Part shown: positions 1 through 11,400 of the stretch, piece after piece
Position numbering within the stretch: the first letter of the stretch is position 1
Layout: the number at the start of each line of letters is the position of its first letter
Assembly (NCBI GenBank): GCA_029718625.1
Contig: CM056376.1
Location: 20,595,091-20,659,090, forward strand
DNA: 64,000 bases
Origin: Synaphobranchus kaupii
Taxonomy: Eukaryota > Chordata > Actinopteri > Anguilliformes > Synaphobranchidae
Direction: 5' to 3'
Position numbers and translations under genes: made by a program
The notes under the pieces: model-generated
Seen by the model: the letters and a program-made list of their open reading frames with translations, nothing else
Databases searched by the model: none
What the model was told of the DNA's origin: nothing

Positions 1-149
1 CCAATTTCTTAAACCTGAACCATATAATTGTGCAATATACTACAACTTACCTCAAACCAAGTGATTTAAAGTTCTCTACTGGTTTTTAACTTTACGCTCT
101 ATTAATAGTATTTAATGTCTACTGCACAATCTTGTCTGTTGTCTGTACT

Positions 150-290
150 GTCTGTCCAAATTGCACTAAGTTTGTTTGTTGTTGTCTTAATCACTGTATC
201 ATTGTTGCATACACTGAACCTGGAGAAACACCTTTTTGTTCATCTGTTTATATGGCTGAATGACAAATAAAAACTAGTTGAGTTGAGTAA
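150..290 (+). repeat. Possible LINE 3' end with short tandem tail
   Basis: T-rich sequence ends in GACAAATAAAAACTAG followed by a small TTGAG tandem tail. This layout resembles the 3' ends of fish L2/CR1-type LINEs. No reverse-transcriptase sequence is visible, so the class is a guess. Confidence 0.3.
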
Positions 291-400
291 AACATGCATA
301 TTTTAGCATGCATTTTTAAAACAATAAATTGAAAAGCTGATCTACAATGTTCACAAATCCCATTGTACGGTAGGCTGGCTATAGGCCTGAATATGTACAC

Positions 401-600
401 ATACATTACATTACAGTACATTACAATCATTTGGCAGACGCTTTTATTGGCGCGACTACAAGCAAATCCGACAAAGCACAACTTTCTCACAGCGTAGGAG
501 CTATCCCTAGTAATAAACATGAGTAGTACACAGTCAGCTATACATTCTGAACTAAAAATAACCAAAAACACAAGTTACATAGAAAACAAGCAAAAAACAA
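401..600 (+). repeat. Teleost interspersed repeat containing a TTTGGCAGACGCTTTTAT core
   Basis: The block begins with an ACATT tandem, then a core close to CATTTAGCAGACGCTTTTAT, which also occurs at 37720-37930 and in reverse complement at 41310-41520. The similarity continues through GACAAAGCAC and AGCTATCCCTAG, so all three are copies of one family. This motif is frequent in fish genomes as I know them. I do not assign a class. Confidence 0.6.
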
Positions 601-1069
601 AACAGGAAGCGAGTACTATAGTACTACATACACCATATACCATATGCATGATGAAACTATAAACAACAATGTGGTTAGCACTCGAATGACGATGTGCCCA
701 AGTAACTCAACTCTACAGCTATACAGCAATCTCATTTTGGTAGCTGTGTACAGAACCTGTTTCTTTTTTCTTTTTTTACTTGTACAATCAGAGCGTTTAC
801 AGTGGCGTGTGGTGGATCTGGTCATATCCGACAAACCTCAGATTAGTCCTCTCTCTTTGCTGAGTGACGATACTAAAGATGACATCTTAAGTCTTAAAAA
901 TCTCAATTCTACTTTGTATTCCTCTTTTGTTCAAACCACAAAGGAATACACAGCTGAATGTTCACCTTAGCCAGGGAGAATTTTCCATTTGGGACCCAAC
1001 CTTTAGCGTAGATGGACAGAAACGTGCCGTTGTGGTTAGTTGACGTCTAGCATTTCTGACCCCGTGCAG

Positions 1070-1187
1070 ATGAACTGGAGTGAGCGCGGGAATGCCAAGC
1101 ACGGCAGTGTCCAGAGGGGGCACTCAAGAGGGGACCCAGAAGAGTCCGCCATGGAGGAGAACTCTCTGTACAGCAGGGGACAACAAG
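1070..1187 (+). CDS. dok2: dok2 coding exon between PH and PTB domains
   Basis: An acceptor (CCCGTGCAG, ending at 1069) precedes an open frame starting with codons for MNWSERG, and a GTAAG donor follows at 1188. The exon ends in phase 1. It encodes the linker after the PH domain and the conserved MEENSLYS motif (from 1151) that opens the PTB segment in DOK1-3. The ATG at 1070 is an internal codon, not the translation start. A less likely acceptor ends at 1050. Confidence 0.72.
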
Positions 1188-1804
1188 GTAAGAAAACATG
1201 GTTATTGGCGCCTAACAAATAGTACTTGTAGCATTTGCAAATGTTAAGCAAACAGATGAAGAAATGTTAGTCCGACAACACCACACAGATTCACAGGTAA
1301 CTGCATTGTCCAACCAGTACATTATATTAAAGTGACTTGGGCAATGCTCTCGTCCAGAGCGACTCAACCCTTTGACTGAATTCAGTGGGTGACTCGGTGT
1401 ACAGAGCCAGGGATGCATGTACATTTAAGGATTTAGCCTAAACAGGCATTAGTGTATTGAATGGGCATAAGCTGTCACAGTAGAGGGTTTGATCACAGTG
1501 GGCCTCACACACAGTGATGGCACAGCCTCCCGCGTCGTCTCTTTCTCTCGCTCTGGCTCTGTCTTTGGCTCCTTGCTTCACTGCCTGGGAACAGCGCCAC
1601 ACTGTCTCTCGCTGTAAATATTGAAGACCGCCTGGGGGACTGTGTGTGTGTTGGGAGGACACAAAGGGAGGTTGTAATGAGCCGGAGGCAGGAGGAGCGT
1701 GTGAGGTGTATGAAAACTGCGACAGGCCAGAGACTGTGGGCTAGAGAGGAACCGGGGCCCTCACTGTGCAGGGCTCCAGGGCCCCAGCTTCTGTATAAAC
1801 CCCT

Positions 1805-1883
<79 letters not shown>

Positions 1884-2355
1884 GATAGCTGGGGACCTGG
1901 CCTCCACAGTCATGGCACATCAAGGAGACCCACCGGCAGTAAAACAGAGCAAAACATAAAAAGAGGACGGAAGAACTGGCCCTCAGTCACCAGCACTCGT
2001 TGCTCGTTTCAATTGAAATCTTATGAAATATGAAGTGACAGGGATACAGCGTCACAGTGAAAAGGCAAAGGGTGCCCTGGGTACCTCGTGCTCTGTTTCT
2101 GCAACCTGTGGAAGCACTGCACTTTTTGAGAAGACCACCCCGTTTTTTTCCCACTGCTTCGGGGTGATGGAGCATGATTGGCACCCCTCTCTACACCCCC
2201 AGGAATTCTTAACTAACTAACTCTTAATTAGCCTAAAATAATTGCATTATGAAGAACTGTAGAGGAGAACATTTTATTTATCTCTGTGACCCACCATATG
2301 ACACAGCAAAGATGCATTAGTAAAGCTAAATATATAATGCCACTTGCTATATACA

Positions 2356-2404
<49 letters not shown>

Positions 2405-5400
2405 CACAGTGCCTTCCACAATTATTGGCACCCCTGGTAAAGATGAGTAAAAATGGTTATAAAAAATTTGCCTTTTGGTGAATTAGCTTAATCTCACACT
2501 GAAACAATTAGAAAAATCCAAGTAAAGTAAATTTATTCTGAGGAAAATAAATCCCTCATCAAGAAATAATAATTTTTAACAAAACCACGTGTGCCACAAT
2601 TATTGGCACCTCTAGAAATACTTATGAACAAAATGTAACTGAAGCATTTTTTCCATTTATATTTTACTTTTTAAAGTTGATCAGAGTGTTTAGGAACTTT
2701 CAAGCAGTGATCCATGACTTCCTGTTTCACTGGGGTATAAATATGAGGTGACACAGAGGCCATATTCCCTTATTCATACATCAACATGGGAAAGATAAGA
2801 GAACACACAAATCAAATGAGGGAAAAGTGTGTTGAGCTTCATAAGTCAGGGACTAGCTATAAAAAATAGCTACTCACCTGAAAATTAGGTCTACCAATAC
2901 ATACAATACATATAAACGGAAAAACCAGAGGTAGACTAAGACGTGGAGGCACGGAACATGACAGTGAGGAGGATGGTAAGACAGGCAAAAAAAATCCCCA
3001 AGGATCACTGTTGGGGAATTACAGAGGAAAGTAGCATCTTGGGGTCATCAAGTCTCCAAAACTGCCATTAGACGTTACCTCCATGCCAACAAATTATTTG
3101 GAAGGCATGCCAGAAAAAAAGCCTTTCCTGTCATTTCACCACAAATGTAAGTGCCTGGAGTTTGCTAAACGCTACTGGAACTTTGACTGGAACCGTGTTC
3201 TATGGTCAGATCAAACGAAAATTGAGCTTTTCGGCAACCAAGACTCAAGGTGGGTTTGGTGTAAAAAGAAGGGTGGCTATACCGAAAATAACGTGATCCC
3301 CCACTGTTAAGTATGGTGGAGGTTCTGTGATGTTGTGGGGCTGTTTTTTTTCCAAAGGACCTGGGAACCTTGTTAAGGTACATGGCATCATGAACTCCAT
3401 GAAATCCCAGGACATTTTAAATCTGAATCTGGCTGCTTCTGCCAGGAAACTAAAACTGGGTCGTCGTTGGATATTCCAGCTGGACAATGATCCAAAACAT
3501 AGTTCCAAATCAACACAAAAATGGTTAACTGAACACAAAATCAAGCTTCTGCCATGGCCATCTCAGTCCCCTGACCTAAACCCCATTGAAAACCTGTGGG
3601 CTGAGCTGGAGAGGAGAGTGCACAAGAGAAGATCTAGAACTCTGGATGATCTGGAGAGATTCTGGAAAGAGGAATGGTCTCAGATTCCTTGCTCTGTATT
3701 CTCCAACCTTATTAGATGTTACGGGAGAAGACTCAGGGCCCTATCTTGGCGATTTTGGCGTAAAGTCCATTTTGGGCCTGTCCAAGTCCACTTTTGCTAT
3801 TTTAACGACGTGTTTTTTTGGCGCTAAGCACGGCGCAAGGTGCAACTGGGCTGAACCTAGTCGCTTCATTAATTATAGGTGTGTCTTGGGCGTGACATGC
3901 AATAAACCAATCAAAATGTCATATCCCATTCCCTTTAAAAGCCTGCTTTTCCACCTTTGCTTGATGGCGAAACAGACATGCTCGTGCGTGTTTAGCGTGA
4001 TCAAGGAATAGGCTAAATGGAGTATGATCAATATTATTCGGACTAACCATTAGCCTATGAGTTCCCGGTAATTCCAGACAGGGCTGTTATTTTACAAAAT
4101 ATATGCGGTTAAATTTCGTTAAAAGGACCTGCAACAGCTGAGAATAAGCTATCAATGGCTTCAGTCTCACCTCAGAAAATGCCAAATTAGCCTGCTTGTT
4201 CAGCGAATTTCGTTTGATTATGCAATGAAAGTGTCAAACATCAATTCCAAGAGGCTGTTCTCATGGAGTTCTCGAAGTTCAAGCTTCATCCAAAGTTCAT
4301 TAGGCTACCTGCATAGTAGGCTAATATTGATTAATAACATACATACCGTTATTTTGCCTTAATGATGACACTAAATAGCCTACAATAAAGCTGTCAAGTT
4401 CGCAACCCATATGTTCACGCATATTTCCCCTTGTTTAATAATGTCCTGTTTATGGAAATGTGACCAACCTGTTTTACTCGTAGCGTAATCCTTTAAAACA
4501 ATCCACTTTCCCAGGAAGACCGTGAAACGTGCGATTTACAGCAGGGGAAACAGAGAACATGCAGCGCACGTGCAGAGAATGGCATTAAAATTAATTGTGA
4601 ATTAATTGTGTAACGTGCTGCAAATTTGTTTTAGTTTCTAATTAGACGCTTAGTTCTCTTTAAAATCGTTTTGTTCAGTTATGGAATAACGGGTGAAATC
4701 AGCTGGGTTTTAAACGGTGAGAGTATGGAAACCTGGTCATTGTAATTTAAAAAATATGAAGGACAAAGAATAGTTAAGGTTACAATTTAGTTAACATGGT
4801 GACATCTCCGTTTTTTAACCATAGGCTATCGAAAAAAACCTTATGCACAGCGAATCTGCTGTAGCCTAGGCTATTTGAAAAACAATACATGCAATATTCA
4901 CTGGACAAGGTTTTGAACTTTTTTCAGTCACAAACCATTCTATTTACTTACAGGCTGTATTCATAGATAAACAGCTGTATTGTAATGACATCTGAAGGGC
5001 ATTTTCAGAACTTAAATGTCCGTCTATTGCCGTGCGCGAGTTTTCCATTGAATGACAATTCACGCATTAGGTGTAAATGACAATTCGCGCATTAGGCTTG
5101 ATATAGGTGTTATCAGCTGCTTTTTAATGGATAGCCATTGTCCCGTACCATCGCACATCGCCTGGATGTTGATGGAGTGGGCTGAAAGCAATTTAATGTG
5201 CATGGCATTCCCCTTCGCTGAGGGAAAGGTAGGCTATGGACCCTTTTTTTATTATGTATTTTTTGATATAGGCTACACAATAATACTATTTCACATTGTA
5301 ATCTTGATATTTTAATCATGCTTGTGCGCGCCCCTGTGTGTAACAGACAGGAGGGTACGCGCATTGTGAATGTGCACACGCCTTTGTAGACGCACTTATA

Positions 5401-8400
5401 TGCGCCGTTAAAATAACATGTATACAACTGCGACATGACTTTAGACCAGGTTAGTGGTGGTTCTAGCGCAAGCGCTTTCTGCTGGCTCAAGATAGCAATG
5501 CGCCAAAAAGAATCCTGGCCACTCCTCATCTTAAGACCAACACGCCCAAATGGTGCAAGAGTACATGCTAGTTAAACGGTGTGAGTGTTAGGCGTCATAA
5601 TGAACCTACCGCCGGGTGTAAGATAGCAAAGACACTTGCGTTTGGGTTAGCGCCGCTTTGCGCCGGGTGTAAGATAGGGCCCTCAGTGTTGTTTTATTGG
5701 CAAAGTGAGATTGTACAAAGTATTAAATAATACTACAATAATTGTGGCACATGTGGTTTTGTTAAAAATTATTTATTTCTAGATAATATAATTATTTTTA
5801 TTTCTCAGAATAAATTTGATAATAAAATTTTTTTTTTCTCAGAATAAATTTACTTCCATTAGAGGTAGGATTTTTCTAATTTTGTAAATGTGAGATTAAG
5901 CTAATTCACCAAAAGGTGAATTTTTTATAACCCTTTTTACTCATCTTCACCAGGGGTGCCAATAATTGTGGAGGGCACCGTATACTATATATATATATAT
6001 ATATATATGCAGTACTGTGCAAGTCTTAGGCACCGTAGATTATTTATATGATTTCTTTTCTTCTCTTGTCTTCTGCATTAGTGTGTCAGTAGAAAATAGC
6101 TAATTTTAGATTTCCAAAAAATTAATTGAACTATCTTCAGCGAAATTAAGAACAAGTAGTTCTGCAATAGATGGTATGGCCTCCACAGAGCCCTGATCTC
6201 AACATCATCGAGGCTGTCTAGGATTACCTGGACAGATGGAAGCAATCGAGACAGCCCAAGTCTGCAGAAGAACTGTGGCATGTTCTCCAAGATGCTTGAA
6301 ACATCCTACCAGCTGATTTTCTTATAAAAGTGCACAAATGTGTAACTAAGAGAATTGATGCAGTTCTAAAGGCAAAGGGTGGTCACACCAAATATTGATT
6401 TTATTTAGTTTTTTTTTTTTTTTACTGTTTACTGCTCTTTATAGTCAATTGTTTGATATTTAGAAACTTAATTTCATTATTTTTGAAAGCATCTTAATTA
6501 TTATAATTTTTTTTCCATGTGCCTAAGACTTTTGCACAGTACTGTATATATGCCACTCTCTCTTACAGTGACAATACTGTTAAAAATGTTCTATAAAGGT
6601 TGTCAACAGTGACAGAGCAAATTTTGTCAACAGGTGGAACTACATTTTGACACGGTTAGCTAATTGTAGTGTTTTAAATGGTTGAAGAGGCTCAATATTA
6701 AATTGTAAGCCTGAAGTGATGTAGGGGCCTCGCTTAGACATGATATTCATCGACTTCATTTTAAAGAAGATCACGACTCAGGGCCACTTCCCCTTTTCTG
6801 TCGTTCACGTACTATACAGTGGAAAATGTTTCTGCCCTGTGGCTTGCTTTTCCTGTCATGCGGCTTTGAGTGATCACACCAGTGTCCTCTCCACCCTAAA
6901 AACTGCCCAGTTATCGCTCAAATATACTGCATCCTGCTCGCATCTAACACATCTGCAAAACCGCCTGTTCTTTCCTTTTGCATAAAACAGGCTCATGCTC
7001 AATCTATTTTTAAAGCTGTATTGGACAATGTTGCTGTCTTAAAGCAATGTTGTACGTTTCCATTAAGCTGTTCAGCTAGTTTTTCTTTCCCCAGTCATTT
7101 AACAGTGGGAACTGATTGCATGTGCTGAAGTATGAGTTCTTGTGCTAAAGGTTCTCCTACATGTGGCAAGCCTGCATCGTAAAAAGCAGACATTTCCATA
7201 CCAAAATGAAAATAGGGTTAAAGCATTTCTTGCATGCAACTTCACCACAATAGATTGTCTCTCAGTTAGAGCAACCCCTTGAACACACACAATATGTTGC
7301 CACCTTTGGGGAACCCTATAAAAATCTTTAAATGTTTATTCCCAGCTTCCCTTTTCTCATGCTGGTAAAATGCTCATGTGGAAGATGGCTGCCACTCTGT
7401 GTGGGGCTGTATATATAACAGATGAGAGACCTTTGCAAACTCAGCCAGCTTCTTAAGCTTGAGGGGCAAAAAGTAATTATTCACAATCAATGCATCTGAT
7501 CTCAATTAAGTGTGCCACAGTTATTAACATGTTTCCGTAATCAATAATCGCACAGCTACTCTTTGGCCATTGTAAATATTTAGAGTTTGCTAAACATATG
7601 ACTGAGATACTTTTTGTATTATTGAGTAATCTCAATCATATGTCACAGTGTATACAAAGGAAATTGATGGGCCTTTTATTTTTTCTGTTCTCCAATGACA
7701 CCATTTGGATTTAAATCTAATCCAGTAGTCTTCACTACAAAGGACTAGCCGTGCCGTAGTTATATAAAGTTAGACAAAGTTGTGAAATGGTAAACTCTCA
7801 TTATTTTTGGAGATCTCATCTAAAGATTTTTAAAATTATTTAAACAGTTCATTTTTGAACTCTGAAGAGTAGATAATGAGAGAAACTTTAAATTGTCAAG
7901 AACTGCCAAAACAATTCAGTCTCATAACATTCAACTGTTCTATCATAACCTGTCCACTGTTAATATAGGATACATGAGCTGAAGGGTGATACCAGTAAGA
8001 AACAACACCGCCTGACTCCCCTTTTCTCTCCTAGACAAATCCAACAATCACTTGAATGCTTACTCTCTTTCTCTCCCTCTCTCCGTCCATTTCACACATA
8101 CACATCCGCTAACACTCACTGAAACCCTGGGAAACGGCTGAAACCAAATCAAACACATCGTGCGTGAAGCCCACGGATATAAACTCCAGGGTGTGATGTT
8201 GTCCACGGAGAAGAAACAACGTTGTCTTGCTCTGTGGAACCACATTCGGCAGATCGCTTAGAAAGTTCATTACACAGCCACATGCACAAAACAAGGCCGT
8301 GCCGTAAGGGGCCTAGGAGAGAGAGAGTCTTTCCCTCAACATCTGTTAGCAGAGAAGAAGCCTGCCCCAATCTACCCCATTATGTGCAGGGGCTCAGGAT

Positions 8401-11400
8401 CACAGTCTTGGCAACAGCAAAGCACTGCTAACAATTAGTCTAATTTAATTATCAAGGTAGATCTTAACACACATGAAATGGGTGCACTTGTTGTGTTTCA
8501 GGCTTTAAAGGTATATATTTGTATAAAATCAGTAAAGAGCTTTAAAAAAAGGTTTTAAATCAAGCTCAGGGGTGTTCCACTCTGGGACAGCATGGGGACA
8601 CGTTATTGCCTCTCTGCTTCAGAAAAGCTGAAGGCAGATCTGAAGGCTTTTTAGCCGGGTTGCCTAGTTTGGAGTTGCTGACCTCCTCAGCTATCCACTG
8701 GTCCACCACTGAGTAGAAACCACCTGTTGCGGGATTTGATTGGATGAGACAGTGTGCCCAATTAAATCTCTCAGGCCTTGGAATATTGTGCGGCCGCACA
8801 AGCACGCTCATCCACTCTACTCCCCCATGATTCAGAATCTCCAACCCTGCCTGCTGGAGAGGTTGGGCTGGGTGTGTTAAAAGAGAACACCTCACCAGAG
8901 AATACACGGTGTGTGAGACAGTATGAGAATGTGTATTACACACCCTGCTGCACATCACAGGTCGTTAGTGCAATAGTGCAAATACCACTCAGCCGTACCA
9001 TTTCCACAACTGACACTTCCTGAGTGTTCTGTGTCCGGCAGGGCTGGAGAGATTTCTCGCGCAGAAAGTCAGTCTGAGGTCTACGATGTTGTAGAGAAAC
9101 CTAGGGGATCTGAGCTTGGCGTGCCGTATGGCTCTTGTGCGTTTAGTAAAAACATATTTACGAATGAAAAAAAAATTGAGATGAGCACAACAAAGACCCA
9201 AGCACCTGTTTAAACTCAACCCCAGTAGCAGAGAGGCGAAACCACACACGGAAGTCACCTGGTCTATTTTCTGCACTGCACAGTTCTATTATAGCGCTTC
9301 GACTCTACAGGAAGGAAATAGGCTTTTATTTCTTTTTTTGTCTGTTGAGGGAAGGCTGAGAGATCAAATTGATTTATGCAGCTGCAACAGGGGATTGTTT
9401 ACATCATCAGATCAACCATATCTCTGTGGAACCGTGGCTGCGGCTTTGGAGCCCCCATGTTACGAGTGAACCAACTGCCCTTAAACCACATCTTTTGCAC
9501 AGGTGTGTACGAGCTGCTGGGAAACAGGAGAAAACATGCCAGAGCAGATGAGCCGCAAAATGTCTGACTGCAACTTCCTGCAACAGGCTGTGCTCCATAT
9601 GCCCTGTAGCTTTATAATGCAGGCTACTGAGTTTTCATTCAATACAGGCCCGTACAACAAGGACACAGAAACGGGTGTTGTTATTGCCAAAAAAATGTAA
9701 TTGCATTTTAAGTAGGTGCCTAAACTAACACATATGAAGTTGTAAAAATGACACAAACCACAAAGCTTTTTGTTTTCCAATTACTAAGCAGTTGTTATGC
9801 AACCAAATCTTAAAGTAATTAAAATTTTGTTTGGTTAATTTATAATTTTGTTATAAAATTCCAATACACAAATGCAATGCCATTGTTTCCTAATAATTCA
9901 AATTGAGCTATTATGGAATGTTACACCCTTGTTCATAATGTAAATACAATTATGTGAATAGGGTTTTGGATGATTTTAATTTTGCCGGAATACGCAAGAA
10001 GAAAAAACTAGTCACGCAAAAACTACGCACCCCACAATTGCGCCATTGAGACTGATCATTTCAGAACACACATGTCAGAAGCACTACAACCCAGAATAAC
10101 CAAAGACTGAACATAAACTGAGAAGCAAGCCGTAAGAAACAAAGAGCATCTTCATGGTGAAAGGGAAGTCAATCTGAGGGTGCCCTTTTCACACTGAAGC
10201 AGTGACAGAGCATAATAGGTTTGGCTGGTTTTTCATTACCACTGTAACTATCTGCCTGAACAAAGACCGCAGCTCCTTTTTTATTTATTTTGATCTATCT
10301 CATTGCTCTAATGGATATTACTGCTATTCCGGTGCAATATTAGAACATAATTTTAAGTGGGGTGGTGGAGGGTGATTTTAATCTGATTGGCTGTAATGCT
10401 ATTTTCCAGTGAGATTGCCTTCCACGTGAATGGAAAAAAAAAAAATGTCTTTCGGCCTTTCAAATGACACTTTAGGCCATAAATGAGACATGATCACCAT
10501 TGGTTGGCTCCTGTGTGGAAACATTTCCATGGTAGGGCTATCTGCATCTGAGGCAGCCCAGGTGGAAAAAGATTATACTTGAAATATACTTTTTCAAAGT
10601 ATACTTTTAGTAGGTTTTGTACTAATTATGTACTTTGTGCTAAATTGGCAGCGCTTTAAATATACTAAGTGCACTAAAGTTGTTCAAAAGTAGAACTTAA
10701 GTTGTACTTAAGTGTACTTCAAGTGCAATGCGTATGTTAAAATGGGACTATTTTTTATATACTTAAATGCACTATATCTGTATGTTAAAATGGGACTATT
10801 TTTAGTTTACTTAAGTATATTTAAGTGCACTAACAAAAAGTATGATTTGTTCATATCTTAAATACACTTGCAGTACAATTTCATTATGTCACCAAGTACA
10901 CTTTTTTAAAGTACATTTTAAACATACTTCAAATTAAGTACAAAAAGGAAAAGTATACTTTTAATAACCTTTGTATACCTAAATAATATTTTTATTACAC
11001 TAAACTATATATATTATAATTTTTCACCTGGGAGTTTCCAGCTCAGGGTAATTTAACTCTGGGTCACAAGGTTCTGCAAACAAACCAATAGACATGGTTT
11101 TGCAATCGCACTTAAGCAACACATTCACATTTCAGTACACAACATACTGAGGTAGGCCACCTGGTACGACTCAACACCCATGATGACACATGAGAACACT
11201 ACATTCTGCATAGCTAATTGTGTCACACTGGAGGCTGGAGGCAAACAACATTCTTCTTTTTAAAAAAAAAAAAAGCTGTGATATTATGGAGATGTTATTT
11301 TCATGTGCTCCACCAGCAACGAAAGACTTCAAGGTGGCGGTGAGGAAGACAGAGGCCTCGGAGAGGTGCCGGATACGTGGATCCTTCTTCCTGCGTGCCG

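Larger units (their letters stand above)
2405..5982 (+). mobile_element. Tc1/mariner element, transposase broken and split by a second transposon
   Basis: Inverted terminal repeats of about 110 bp face each other (2405-~2520 and ~5860-5982, outer motif GCCTTCCACAATTATTGGCACC on the left) and are flanked by TA. Between them lies a degenerate Tc1-type transposase with WSDQTKIELFG, LDNDPKHSSK and SPDLNPIENLW, marking the three DDE positions. Without the 1947 bp insertion at 3736-5682 the element would be ~1.6 kb, the usual Tc1 size. The order of events is therefore the TA repeat, then Tc1, then the inner element. Several lesions make it non-autonomous. Confidence 0.9.
1188..11316 (+). other. Large dok2 intron with transposon insertions
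   Basis: This ~10.1 kb intron separates the pre-PTB exon from the first PTB exon. It holds a CA repeat (1806-1882), TA repeats with a nested Tc1 element (2405-5982), a deleted Tc1 copy (6010-6544) and a MITE (10557-11032). The rest (1200-1800, 1890-2350, 6550-10550, 11040-11310) shows short ORFs only, with no recognisable coding homology or conserved splice framing. Confidence 0.7.

Noticed and set aside
1505..2033. Long frames across the CA repeat on both strands
   Set aside because: They exist only because a dinucleotide repeat has no stops. No homology outside the repeat.
9031..9213. Frame with VYDVVEKP that looked like an extra dok2 tyrosine-motif exon
   Set aside because: The flanking exons already join in phase with continuous DOK homology, leaving no room for another exon, and the frame does not match DOK proteins.
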